A stretch of DNA of 64,000 nt from CAYLSV01 sp964386435 (GCA_964386435.1 CAYLSV010000001.1:1-64000), one strand, 5' to 3'; counted from the stretch's first letter, positions 1 to 7,921 are shown. Numbers and translations are program-made. Notes: generated by a model from the sequence alone, not told the origin.

Positions 1-1
1 C

Positions 2-892
2 CGAGCAAGTCCCGGTTCGGAATCAGCCCCGCCGCCACGCGGCGGAGGTCCGGGACCGCGGACCCTGTGCCTCCACCTCCTGCTCGCGATCCTGATCGCC
101 GCAAGCGTCTACGCCGTCGCCAACCCCTATGTCCTGCTCAACGCCCTGCGTGGCGACGCCGCCCTCGCCGGGAACCTGGGCACCACGGCCGGCATGTATC
201 AGGACAACTTCGCCCTCGCCGGCTGGCTCAACGGCATGGCCCTTTTGCTCCACGGCGTCACGCTGCCGATCGCCGTGCTGGGGCTGGCCGGGCTGACGCT
301 GGGGCTTGTCGATAAGGCGACGCGAATGCCGACAATGCTGCTGCTCATCGTCGGCGTCGGGACGTTCATGCCCTACGCCGCCGTGGCCGCGGGCAAGCCG
401 GCGGAGCACGGGCGGTTCGCCGTGTTCTGCGGCATCGCGCTGGCCCTCGTGGCCGTCGCCGGGATCGGGCGGATCAAGCAGCCGTGGCTGCGGCAGACCG
501 TTCATGTCCTGCCGATCCTCGCCGCGGCGGGCGGCGGGCTGCCCTACCTGCACGGCTACGTCCACGACACGACCGACGACACGCCCCGCGACCACGTCGC
601 CGAGTACCTCGCCACGCTCCATCCCAAGGCCACCGTCGGCCTGCTGAACGAGCCCGCCCCGTGGTCCGGCCCGCCGCTGGACGTGCACGATCGCCAGCTC
701 ATCCTCCTGCCCCACGACTGGACCGGCGACGCCCCCCGGCCGCCCATCGTCCTCGCCGTCGAAGACGCCCCCGGCCAACGCCTTACCCCGCCCGGCTACG
801 CCCGCCTGCCCGACGGCCGCTTCACCAGCAGCGGCAACACCCCGATGAGCTGGGCCGACAAGTCGATTGCCGTCTTCGAGCGGGTTGAATGA
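2..892 (+). CDS. C-terminal part of a membrane glycosyltransferase-like protein (partial)
   Basis: The frame is open from the first bases of the window, so the start lies outside it. The visible part has an Ala/Leu-rich membrane segment followed by N-P-Y-V-L-L-N, then two or three more hydrophobic segments, and a polar C-terminal domain of about 120 residues. The N-P-Y-[VL]-L-L-[ND] motif just after a membrane helix is typical of polytopic GT39/ArnT-like glycosyltransferases, which use lipid-linked sugars at the outer face of the membrane. That assignment is family-level inference; the catalytic N-terminus is not seen. The first 60 bases contain a GC hairpin (29-45) that also occurs between genes elsewhere in the window. 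It is read in frame here as a Pro/Gly-rich stretch, so it may be an insertion in the gene. A long inverted repeat follows the stop codon. Confidence 0.5.
   Translation, partial: RASPGSESAPPPRGGGPGPRTLCLHLLLAILIAASVYAVANPYVLLNALRGDAALAGNLGTTAGMYQDNFALAGWLNGMALLLHGVTLPIAVLGLAGLTLGLVDKATRMPTMLLLIVGVGTFMPYAAVAAGKPAEHGRFAVFCGIALALVAVAGIGRIKQPWLRQTVHVLPILAAAGGGLPYLHGYVHDTTDDTPRDHVAEYLATLHPKATVGLLNEPAPWSGPPLDVHDRQLILLPHDWTGDAPRPPIVLAVEDAPGQRLTPPGYARLPDGRFTSSGNTPMSWADKSIAVFERVE
29..51. repeat. GC hairpin repeat (family B) inside coding sequence
   Basis: CCGCCGC-CAC-GCGGCGG forms a 7-bp stem with a 3-base loop and is followed by AGGTCC. The same core followed by AGGTCC occurs between genes at 49922-49950, and a degenerate form occurs at 52577-52610. 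Here it lies inside the open frame of the partial membrane protein. Confidence 0.5.
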
Positions 893-912
893 ATCGGTTC
901 CGCTGCTCATTG

Positions 913-1010
913 AAGAAGCCGCGGGGTGAGCGGAGCGAACAGCCGGATCAGCCGCACGCGCTCGTGCAGCGTTGATCCGGGTGTTCGCTCCGCTCACCCC
1001 GCGGCTTCTT
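913..1010. repeat. Long inverted repeat (family A), copy 1
   Basis: A perfect 29-bp inverted repeat (913-941 with 982-1010) continues for nine more pairs with one mismatch (942-950 with 973-981). The loop holds a further small hairpin, GCACG-CGCT-CGTGC, at 954-967. The whole unit can fold as one long stem. It lies between the convergent ends of the partial membrane protein and the pseudopilin. The right half closely matches a second copy at 47749-47838. It may act as a bidirectional terminator, be a non-autonomous mobile palindrome, or both. No T-run follows it. Confidence 0.75.
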
Positions 1011-1044
1011 TCGTGCGGGACGGTACGTTGGGTCTGCAGCTCGA

Positions 1045-2052
1045 TTACTCGTCGATCGGTCCGACCTTGAAGGGGCTGACGCGAACGCGTTCGAAATCGT
1101 TGCGGCTGACCGTCTCGCCGTGGCCGTCGACGAAAGCCATGTTGAGCTTGCCGCCCTCCTGCACCGACACGTCGCCCCGCTCGGCGTTGACGCCGTCGGA
1201 GTCGTGGCGTTGGAAGGGCATCTTCCAAGCGAGCCACGGCGTCTCGGCGACGCCGGCGAGGGTGCCGAGCAGCTCCGGCGTGGCGTCGGCGTTGTCGGCG
1301 TGGAAGTTGGTGGTGATGACGAGCATATTTGCCCAGTCGGCGAAGTTGCCTTGTCGCGGGCTGTCGCGCAGCGTGCCCCAGTCGCCGAAGAGGACGGTTT
1401 CCGAGGCCGCCTGCACCGGGGCGAGCTTGCCGTTGGTGCTTTGGCCGACGTTGGTGCCGAACGGGTACGGCTTGGGGCCGCCGTAGACGCCCAGGGCGTC
1501 GCCGCCGACCCTTGCGATGCCGTCGGCGTCGACGGTGGCAGCGATGTCGCCATTGATTGCGTAGTTCACCGGGACCGGGCGAGTCAACACATCGTTCGGC
1601 ACGAAGTACCCGCTGCTGTCATCACCCGGCTGAGGGTTTGACTGGTCACTCGGGCAGATGAACACCTCGGGGTAGAACTCGGCCTCCAGGGACGAATCCA
1701 CGTCGCTGCCCATGTAGGGGATCAACTGGTTAATCCAATCCTTCGGCTTCTTGCCAAGCGTGGGGTGGATGTAGGTTTCGAACTTCTCGCCATAAGGATC
1801 AGCGGCTTCCAGCACAGTGTCGCGAGAAATGCTGGGGATCACGCCACGATCGTTGTGCATCATGATCGCGGCGATCGACATTTGCCGGGCGTTGCTCAGG
1901 CACTTGACGTTCGCCGCCGACTCGCGCGCCCTTGCCAAGCTCGGCAGCAGGATGCTGATCAGCAGCGCGATGATGCCGATGACGACCAGCAGCTCGACGA
2001 GTGTGAAACCGAATGGGCGGCGGGTCGGCCGCTGAATTTGTGTTGCAGTCAT
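1045..2052 (-). CDS. Type II secretion/type IV pilin-like pseudopilin (H-X9-DG type)
   Basis: The 335-residue product has the class III signal F-T-L-V-E-L-L-V-V-I-G-I-I-A-L-L near residues 15-31. Prepilin peptidase would cut before that Phe and methylate it. A membrane helix follows, then a soluble domain ending in a segment (A-F-V-D-G-H-G) like the C-terminal H-X9-DG motif of the prepilin-type proteins that are numerous in Planctomycetota. Such proteins are thought to be minor pseudopilins or surface proteins, but individual roles are unknown. The gene follows the secreted amylase after 69 bp on the same strand, so it may help export or display that enzyme; that is inference. The ATG start puts the signal at the expected distance. 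Confidence 0.85.
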   Translation of the reverse strand: MTATQIQRPTRRPFGFTLVELLVVIGIIALLISILLPSLARARESAANVKCLSNARQMSIAAIMMHNDRGVIPSISRDTVLEAADPYGEKFETYIHPTLGKKPKDWINQLIPYMGSDVDSSLEAEFYPEVFICPSDQSNPQPGDDSSGYFVPNDVLTRPVPVNYAINGDIAATVDADGIARVGGDALGVYGGPKPYPFGTNVGQSTNGKLAPVQAASETVLFGDWGTLRDSPRQGNFADWANMLVITTNFHADNADATPELLGTLAGVAETPWLAWKMPFQRHDSDGVNAERGDVSVQEGGKLNMAFVDGHGETVSRNDFERVRVSPFKVGPIDE

Positions 2053-2121
2053 GGAAACCTCACTCCGTGAAATCGAACAGATGAACCAGAACAGATACGC
2101 TTGAACCGACCGACGCCGTCT

Positions 2122-5100
2122 TCAGTTCCCCTGCACAGGCGAGGCCGCCCGTCGCCGGCCCAGCAGCAGGCCCAGCCCGGCGAGCCAGGCCACGGCGGCC
2201 GGCTCGGGCAGCTCATACCAGGTGCCGCCCAGCTCCACCGCCCCCGGCGCGGCCGCCGCCCCGCCGAAGCCGAAGTTCTGCCGCAGCATGCCGAAGTCGG
2301 CGAGGTTCACAACGCCGTCGCCGTTGAAGTCGCCCTCGGCCCAGCCGCCGGCATCGCCGAAGTTGGCCCGCAGCGCGCCGAAGTCGCTCAAGTCGACCCG
2401 CCCGTCGAGCGTGGCGTCGCCGAAGGTGGTGCCGAAGATGACCTCGATCAGCGTGATCACGTCGTCCTCGTCCGCCACGCCGCCGTCGACGTCGAGGTCG
2501 AACAGCCAGTCGTCGTCGCCAAGGTTGCCGCGGAGGTGGTCGATGTCGAAGGCGTCGGTGCCGCCGAACAGGTTCACGTTGCCCCGCCGCACGACCGCCG
2601 CCCGCGCCTCGTCGGCCGCGGCTGGGGCAAGGGCGTCGAGCAGGTTTGGCAGGTCGTAGAGGTCGAGGTTCGTCACCCGCCCGTCGCCGTCCAGATCGGC
2701 GGCCGGGTTGAACCGCGCGTCGCGGCTGTACAAAAACTCCTCGAACGCCCCGGCCCCCGCCACGTCGTTCGCCCGCACCACGCCGTCGCCGTTGACGTCG
2801 CCGAGGCCAAGGCCGCGTGCCCCGTCGACGGCCAGCCCGGCGAAGCGGGTGACGCTCCGGTTGCCGGTCGGCTCGAAGGCGACGACGGTCAGCACGTTGT
2901 TGCCGCTCTGCACGTTGTCGTAGCCGTAGGCGAAGAGGTCGCGGTCGAGCTGCCCCGCCCGGTTGCCGCCGCTGACGAACGAGAGGATCTCGGCGTCGCT
3001 CAGATTTGCCGGCAGGTTCAGGAACGTGTGGACGCTGTCGGCCGTTTGATCCACGCTTTGCACCTGGAACTGGCGGAACTCGCTTCCCGCCGACGCGATG
3101 GGCCGCACGGCCGCCATCGCCGTCTCGGGCGGCAGGCGGTCGACGTAAATGCCCTCGCGCCAGCTCGTGAACACCGCCGGCCCGCCGTCGTCGCGTTGCC
3201 GGAACGCCCGGACCTCGACGAAGTTCACGCCCTCCGGAAGATTCGTGGTGTCGACGTTCTGGACGAACTCGCCGTCGCCGCCGGTGGCAAGCGGGCTGCT
3301 TTTGTCCATAAACTGCTCGAAGCCGTAGGCGACGGAATTCGGGCTCACGTTATCGACGAAGCCGTTGTTGTTGACGTCCAGGCCGCCGTTGATCTTGAGC
3401 AGCGCGTTGTCGCCGTCGGCCGCCTCGTCGCGGAGGGTGCCGAGCAGGAACACCGGCTGCGTCTGCAGGTTCACCGTGAATTGATCGCCGGTGACGACGG
3501 CGAGGTCGCTGAGCCGGGTCGTGCCGTTGGTCGCGTCGGTCGGCGTGCCGCCGGGTAGGACGCCGCTGGCGCCGCCGAGGGTCAGCTCGCCCTCGGGCGT
3601 GGGCAGACCATAGATAAGGTAGCCGTTGCCATCGTTGCCGTTGCGGCGGACCCGCAGGTTCGCCACGCCGTTCGCCCCGACCTCGATCACCTCCGGCACG
3701 GCGCCGCCCGACGACATCGCGTTGCCGGTCATCTCCTTCAGCAGCGTGCCTTGGGCGAAGCTCGTTTGCACCGTCCGCTCGTCGAAGCCGCCGTCGGTGC
3801 GGTTGGAGAGCACCACCAGCGCGCTGCCCTGCCGCTCGTAAATCATCGACTCCTTCTCGACGAGGCGGTTGACGTAGTTGCCCCGGCCGTGCGTGTTGCG
3901 GAGGCCGACGAGCGTGGTGATCGTCTCGCCGTACAACCCGCCCAGCGCGTCGCCGCGGCCTGCCTTGGGAAAGTCGCGGTCGCCGAACTCGCCGGCATTG
4001 AAGTAGACGTTGGCGTTGCCCGGCCGCATGAGCAGGTAGGCGTTGGCGACGTTGCCCAGGAACGCCCCGCCGTCGTCGTGGCTGGCATCGAACGCCACGC
4101 CCTGGCTGCCGTTGACCAGACCGTCGTCGTGCACGTCCAAACCGGCCCCGACGAGGTCGCGGAAGTCGTTCTGAAAGCCGTTGCCCGAGAGGTTCTGCTT
4201 GAGGGCGAAGTGCAGCGGGAAGTCCAGCGCGTCCCGGTTGCCCCCGACCACGTTCGGCTGGGCCGGGTTGATGTCCTTGCGGATGTACGACTGGATCAGG
4301 TTCTTATCGCCGTCGAGCGCCTCGCCGAAGCTGAACACGTGCCGCTGGCTGCCGTCGAGCAGCGTTCGCTGGCTCGCGCCGTACACGGACCGGTCGTAGT
4401 AATCGAGCACCCACGGCTCCATGTGCTTCACCGCGTCGAGCCGGAAGCCGTCGAAGCCGACGTCCTGCACCAGCCACTGGGCGTTGCGCATCAGGTAGCC
4501 GGTGGCGTTCTCCTCCGTCGGATCCCCGGCCATCGGGTCGCGGCCGGGCTGGAAGTCCCAGACGGTGAACGTCTCGTTCGTCCGCGGATCGAACAGCGTC
4601 CGGCCGGGGCCGGAGGTGCTGGCGTAGAACCGGCGGTTGTCCTCGCTCGGCAAGTTCGCCACCCGGCCGTTGAACGGCTGGGCCGGGTCGCCCGCCGGCA
4701 GGTTGTTGAAGCCGGGGACCGGGTTGCGGACGAAGCGGAGGTTCTGCTCGTGGTCGATGTCCAGCAGCCCCGACAGCCGCCCGTCGTTGACGCCGCCGGC
4801 CGGGTTGTGGAAATCGCCCCGGCCGAGGCCGCCCTCGAACGTGAACCCAGCGTACCCGCCGCTGGCCTCGAAGCCGAAGGTCGTCTCGTCGGCGAAGCCG
4901 TTGTGGTTCCACACCAGATCGGCGTACGCCGCCCCGCCGGTCCGCTGCCAGATGTCGATCGACTGCTTCAGCCCCGCCTCGGTGCCGTAGAGCGTGCGGC
5001 GGTCGGGCGAGCCCAGATCGAACCGGTCGAACACGTCGTACCCGACACTGAACCCGCCCGTCTCGGCAATGCCCGTCGGCGGCACCCACACCGAGCCGTA

Positions 5101-5268
5101 CCCGGCCCGCCAAGCGTCGACCGATCGGTTCTCCAGCGTGTTCCAGGACCCCTCGAAGAACTGCAAAATCGCCGGCGCCGACACGTCCTCCGCCGCCGCC
5201 GGCACCGCACTCAACCCCGCCGTCGCCACGGCGGCGGTTAGCACGAGTTGAACGGGGCGGCGGTTCAT
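2122..5268 (-). CDS. Secreted GH13 alpha-amylase with dockerin-like repeats and PEP-CTERM-type tail
   Basis: The 1048-residue product starts with a signal peptide (residues 1 to about 26). A GH13 barrel follows. Region I is A-D-L-V-W-N-H (116-122), region II is G-F-R-L-D-A-V-K-H with predicted nucleophile D278, region III has acid/base E316 in F-S-F-G-E, and region IV has H397-D398. These are the residues expected of an active alpha-1,4-glucan hydrolase. After a beta-rich middle part come several D-x-[ND]-G-D-G-type calcium loops in paired dockerin-like arrangement (from about 810 to 1015). The end, L-P-E-P, a hydrophobic helix and R-R-R, is a PEP-CTERM-like sorting tail. Dockerin repeats normally bind cohesins; none is visible here. 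A candidate LacI-type operator lies 2 bp upstream of the start, and there is no clear Shine-Dalgarno. The gene follows the PEP-CTERM protein gene by 83 bp. Confidence 0.9.
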   Translation of the reverse strand: MNRRPVQLVLTAAVATAGLSAVPAAAEDVSAPAILQFFEGSWNTLENRSVDAWRAGYGSVWVPPTGIAETGGFSVGYDVFDRFDLGSPDRRTLYGTEAGLKQSIDIWQRTGGAAYADLVWNHNGFADETTFGFEASGGYAGFTFEGGLGRGDFHNPAGGVNDGRLSGLLDIDHEQNLRFVRNPVPGFNNLPAGDPAQPFNGRVANLPSEDNRRFYASTSGPGRTLFDPRTNETFTVWDFQPGRDPMAGDPTEENATGYLMRNAQWLVQDVGFDGFRLDAVKHMEPWVLDYYDRSVYGASQRTLLDGSQRHVFSFGEALDGDKNLIQSYIRKDINPAQPNVVGGNRDALDFPLHFALKQNLSGNGFQNDFRDLVGAGLDVHDDGLVNGSQGVAFDASHDDGGAFLGNVANAYLLMRPGNANVYFNAGEFGDRDFPKAGRGDALGGLYGETITTLVGLRNTHGRGNYVNRLVEKESMIYERQGSALVVLSNRTDGGFDERTVQTSFAQGTLLKEMTGNAMSSGGAVPEVIEVGANGVANLRVRRNGNDGNGYLIYGLPTPEGELTLGGASGVLPGGTPTDATNGTTRLSDLAVVTGDQFTVNLQTQPVFLLGTLRDEAADGDNALLKINGGLDVNNNGFVDNVSPNSVAYGFEQFMDKSSPLATGGDGEFVQNVDTTNLPEGVNFVEVRAFRQRDDGGPAVFTSWREGIYVDRLPPETAMAAVRPIASAGSEFRQFQVQSVDQTADSVHTFLNLPANLSDAEILSFVSGGNRAGQLDRDLFAYGYDNVQSGNNVLTVVAFEPTGNRSVTRFAGLAVDGARGLGLGDVNGDGVVRANDVAGAGAFEEFLYSRDARFNPAADLDGDGRVTNLDLYDLPNLLDALAPAAADEARAAVVRRGNVNLFGGTDAFDIDHLRGNLGDDDWLFDLDVDGGVADEDDVITLIEVIFGTTFGDATLDGRVDLSDFGALRANFGDAGGWAEGDFNGDGVVNLADFGMLRQNFGFGGAAAAPGAVELGGTWYELPEPAAVAWLAGLGLLLGRRRAASPVQGN

Positions 5269-5270
5269 GA

Positions 5271-5289
5271 TGAAACGGTTCAGCAGCGG
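5271..5289. promoter_or_regulatory. Candidate LacI-family operator next to the amylase start
   Basis: TGAAACGGTTCAGCAGCGG contains the palindrome TGAAnCGnTTCA, the usual shape of a LacI-family site. It shares 15 of 19 positions with 6365-6383 and is also related to 6570-6588. It abuts the amylase start codon, so a bound repressor could block transcription or initiation there. Binding is inferred, not shown. Confidence 0.5.
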
Positions 5290-5292
5290 GGC

Positions 5293-5330
5293 CAGAAAAT
5301 GCCCGCGTGCGGCCGATCAAGGCCGCACGC
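5293..5330 (-). terminator. Intercistronic hairpin between the PEP-CTERM gene and the amylase
   Basis: A perfect 10-bp stem (5305-5314 with 5321-5330, loop of six) is followed on the minus strand by GGGCATTTTC. This may be a weak intrinsic terminator or an mRNA-stabilising hairpin that sets different expression levels for the two genes. Confidence 0.5.
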
Positions 5331-5351
5331 GAGCGGGAAGGGAAGGACGAT

Positions 5352-6293
5352 TCAGCGGCGACGCACCAACGCCAGACCCGCCGCAGCTAGCAACGACAGC
5401 GAAGCCGGCTCGGGGACGACAATTGTGGCGAACTGGTCGCCGGCAATGTCGCCAAAGTCGATGTTGCGGGGCTCGCCCAGGTTGGCGGTGCCATCGGGCA
5501 CGCCCGGCAGAACCTGGTTGCTGACGAAGTCATTGCTGCTGCCGTTGATGAACGCCGTGATGCCGACATCACCCGTGGGGTTGCCCAGCACGCTGAGCGG
5601 GATGAACAGCTCGATGCCGGTGGTCACCGCGCCCGGATTGCCGACAGTTGTGTCGGTGACGCCGGCGACGTTCGAGTTGTCGATGGCGAACTGCACGCCG
5701 TCGAACGCCCCGCCGTCGCTGACGACCAGCGAGTTGTTCCCGCCGCCGGTGCCACCGAGAAACTGCCCAACGGCGTCATTGTCGGAGAGCTGAGCCGCGT
5801 TGACGAAGAACTCGACCGGGTCGTTGCCGCCGCCGGCAATCAGGGCAAAGTCCGCGTTGAAGCCGTCGTCGAAGGTCAGGCCCGGTGCGCTGTCGTCGCC
5901 GTCGCTGGTGTCGGTATCGACGAACGTGCCGAGCCGGCCGAGGGCACCGAAGTCGATGTCGTTGTTCGGATCGCTGGGGGCCACAATCGTGTTCTGGCCG
6001 CCGGCCGAGCTGTCGATGAACAGCGTGAACTTGTTGAAGCCCGTCTCGACGTTGCCCGTGAAGAGCAGCGCCAGGTTGTTGCCGGCAACGGCACCGTACA
6101 AGGCGTTGAGTTCCGAGCCACCTGCGACGAGCGGGTCGGCGTTCGTGTTGTCGCCGAAGCCGGTCGGGCTCGTCTGCGTCGCGAGCAACTGGTACGGCTC
6201 GCCGGGCGTGAGCGCGCCGTCAAGAACCTGGGCGAAGGCCGGGGCGGCGACGACGGTGGCCGCGGCGGCGGCGATGAGTGCGGTGCGGGTCAT
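5352..6293 (-). CDS. Exported PEP-CTERM protein of the alpha-glucan locus
   Basis: The product is about 313 residues: an N-terminal signal peptide ending near A-P-A-F-A-Q, a Gly/Asn/Asp-rich beta-type body without Cys, and a C-terminal V-V-P-E-P-A-S-hydrophobic-R-R-R tail. The tail is a textbook PEP-CTERM signal, processed by an exosortase in organisms that have one. The body alternates short beta strands with D/N/G-rich turns, as in surface carbohydrate-binding proteins, but I do not recognise a named fold. I chose ATG 6293 because GGAG lies 9 bases upstream. A TTG five codons earlier is also open but would overlap that site. The gene lies upstream of the secreted amylase on the same strand, so it may bind or present glucan. 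A run of nine G lies at 6310-6318. Confidence 0.75.
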   Translation of the reverse strand: MTRTALIAAAAATVVAAPAFAQVLDGALTPGEPYQLLATQTSPTGFGDNTNADPLVAGGSELNALYGAVAGNNLALLFTGNVETGFNKFTLFIDSSAGGQNTIVAPSDPNNDIDFGALGRLGTFVDTDTSDGDDSAPGLTFDDGFNADFALIAGGGNDPVEFFVNAAQLSDNDAVGQFLGGTGGGNNSLVVSDGGAFDGVQFAIDNSNVAGVTDTTVGNPGAVTTGIELFIPLSVLGNPTGDVGITAFINGSSNDFVSNQVLPGVPDGTANLGEPRNIDFGDIAGDQFATIVVPEPASLSLLAAAGLALVRRR

Positions 6294-6309
6294 GGCAGTT
6301 TTCTCCAAT

Positions 6310-6318
6310 GGGGGGGGG
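6310..6318 (+). repeat. G9 homopolymer upstream of the PEP-CTERM gene
   Basis: Nine consecutive G lie 17-25 bases before the chosen start codon. A tract of this length can slip and change promoter or leader spacing. It could also be a sequencing or assembly length error. Confidence 0.5.
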
Positions 6319-6364
6319 TCGGTCTTGGATCACCAACCGCCGAAAGCAGCAGGTGAAACCCTCG

Positions 6365-6383
6365 TTAACCGCTTTAGCAGCGG
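6365..6383. promoter_or_regulatory. Candidate LacI-family operator in the divergent region
   Basis: TTAACCGCTTTAGCAGCGG has a TnAAnCGnTTnA core and the same AGCAGCGG extension as 5271-5289. It lies about 72 bp upstream of the PEP-CTERM gene start and about 400 bp upstream of the regulator gene. Confidence 0.5.
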
Positions 6384-6569
6384 CAAACCGATGTGACATC
6401 ACGTCGGCCGAGGGCTGTCAGAGCAGATTAGCACCATCTCGCGGGGCGTCAACCCCGAAATTGTTCAATCGGTGGGCAGGATCGGCCTCAATCAGGGGAA
6501 GTGCGTAAAAATAAACCAATTGCGGCCCCTCGCCCTTGCCGGGCTTGGTCGGGCTGTTTAACCTCTTGG

Positions 6570-6588
6570 TGAACTGTTTCAGCAGCAA
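6570..6588. promoter_or_regulatory. Weaker candidate operator upstream of the LacI-type gene
   Basis: TGAACTGTTTCAGCAGCAA keeps the TGAAnnnnTTCA arms and the GCAGC extension of the other two sites but lacks the central CG. It lies about 200 bp before the regulator start, which would fit autoregulation. Confidence 0.35.
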
Positions 6589-6783
6589 CCGACCTTGTTC
6601 GGTCGCCTTGGCAGCCGCTTCCCGATGAACCGCCCGCTCGTTCAACCTCTCAAAGGCCGTGCCGAGCCCGGACGTGCGGCCATGGCCCGTGGCGGGCCGG
6701 ATGAGCCGGTGCGCGTTAACGTGTCGGACCTGACCCGCGGCCGGTCCGCGGGCATCGGCAAGCGGGGCCAACGAGGAGCGACC

Positions 6784-7830
6784 GTGGCGGAGCAATCCAA
6801 GAACTCGAAACGCAAGCGGGCCGTCTCGCTCCGCGATGTGGCGGCGGCGGCCGAGGTGAGCGTGGCGACGGTGAGCATGGTGCTCAACGACAACCCCCGC
6901 ATCAGCCGCCCGACCCAGCAAAAGGTCCGGGCCGTCATGCGGCGGCTCGATTACCAGCCCAACCGCCTCGCCCAGAGCTTGTCCGGGCGGTTCACGAAGG
7001 TGCTGGGCGTCATGCTGCCGAGCCTGACGCATGCCTTCGCCGACGCCTACTTCGGCGAGCTGCTCAGCGGCGTCAGCCAGTCGGCCCACGCCGCGGGGTG
7101 GAAGCTGCTGCTCGAGCAGGCCGGCAGCGACTACCTTGCCCGCGGCAAGCACGTGGAGCTGTACGAGCAGCGGTACGTCGACGGCGTCATCCTGCTGGGC
7201 ACCAGCGACGCCCACAACTACGCCCCGCAACTCGCCGAAGCCGGCTGCCCGGCGGTGGTGCTCGACAACCGCCTCGACTGCGGCGGCGGCGGCATTTGCG
7301 ACCACGTCATCTGCGACTACACCGGCGGCGCGAAGCAGGCGATGAACTACCTCCGCCAGCTCGGCCACGAAAAAATCGGTTTGTTGACGGCCGCCCCGGA
7401 CATCGCCACCAGCCGCGACATCGCCGAGGTCTGGCACACGGAACTCGTCGGCGACCCGACCGATTTGCTGCAAGACGGCCGCTTCACCGAGGCCGGCGGG
7501 GCCGAGGCGATGGCGGCGATGCTGAGCAAGCGGCCCGACGTGACGGCCGTGCTGGCAACGAACGACAAGATGGCGATCGGCGCCCTGCACTGGCTCAGCC
7601 GCCAGGGCATCGACGTGCCGACGCGGATGAGTTTGATCGGCTTCGACGACTTGCAGACCTCGGCGTTCGTCACGCCGTCGCTGACGACGATTCATTTGCC
7701 GCTCTACGAGGTTGGCGCGCGGGCCACGGAGCTGCTGCTCGACCGGCTCCGCCAGGACAACCCGGCCCCGCTGAGCGAGGTGCTGCCGACGCACCTGGTG
7801 GTGCGGAACTCGACGGGAATGGGGCGGTAA
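6784..7830 (+). CDS. LacI-family transcriptional regulator
   Basis: The product is about 348 residues. A basic N-terminus is followed by the LacI helix-turn-helix (V-S-L-R-D-V-A ... V-S-V-A-T-V-S-M-V-L-N, residues about 13-35) and hinge (P-N-R-L-A-Q-S-L). A periplasmic-binding-protein-like effector domain follows, including a P-D-V-T-A-V-L-A-T-N-D segment and a conserved G-F-D-D-L end. The GTG start at 6784 has GAGGAG five bases upstream and gives the normal family length; earlier in-frame starts would add an unrelated tail. Such proteins bind paired palindromes and release them, or bind more tightly, with a sugar. The position between two glucan-degrading gene sets suggests a maltodextrin-type effector, which is inference. 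The CG-centred candidate sites nearby fit this family. Confidence 0.9.
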   Translation: MAEQSKNSKRKRAVSLRDVAAAAEVSVATVSMVLNDNPRISRPTQQKVRAVMRRLDYQPNRLAQSLSGRFTKVLGVMLPSLTHAFADAYFGELLSGVSQSAHAAGWKLLLEQAGSDYLARGKHVELYEQRYVDGVILLGTSDAHNYAPQLAEAGCPAVVLDNRLDCGGGGICDHVICDYTGGAKQAMNYLRQLGHEKIGLLTAAPDIATSRDIAEVWHTELVGDPTDLLQDGRFTEAGGAEAMAAMLSKRPDVTAVLATNDKMAIGALHWLSRQGIDVPTRMSLIGFDDLQTSAFVTPSLTTIHLPLYEVGARATELLLDRLRQDNPAPLSEVLPTHLVVRNSTGMGR

Positions 7831-7896
7831 TGATGAGTGATGAATTGTGAAGTGTTGAATCCGGAGATTCATCACTCCGCAATTCATCACTCATCA
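7831..7896. repeat. Inverted repeat of ATGA-rich heptamers between regulator and amylase
   Basis: A perfect 17-bp inverted repeat (7831-7847 with 7880-7896) begins right after the regulator stop codon. Inside it a second, imperfect pair (GTGTTGAAT with ATTCATCAC) extends the stem. The arms are built from near-tandem TGATGAG/TGATGAA units. It could end or attenuate transcription between the two genes, or be a dispersed repeat; similar heptamer hairpins occur at 22594-22655 and 51809-51872. Confidence 0.7.
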
Positions 7897-7921
7897 CTCA
7901 ATTCACCTTGGAGGACCAATT

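Larger units (their letters stand above)
6294..6783. promoter_or_regulatory. Divergent control region of the alpha-glucan locus
   Basis: About 490 bp without a convincing gene separates the minus-strand PEP-CTERM gene from the plus-strand regulator. It holds two of the three 19-bp candidate operators (6365-6383 and 6570-6588), a CGTTAACG palindrome at 6713-6720, and a G9 tract at 6310-6318. I could not assign -35/-10 boxes with confidence. Confidence 0.5.

Noticed and set aside
913..1010. CRISPR-like repeat
   Set aside because: The element is a single palindrome with no regularly spaced direct repeats or cas genes.
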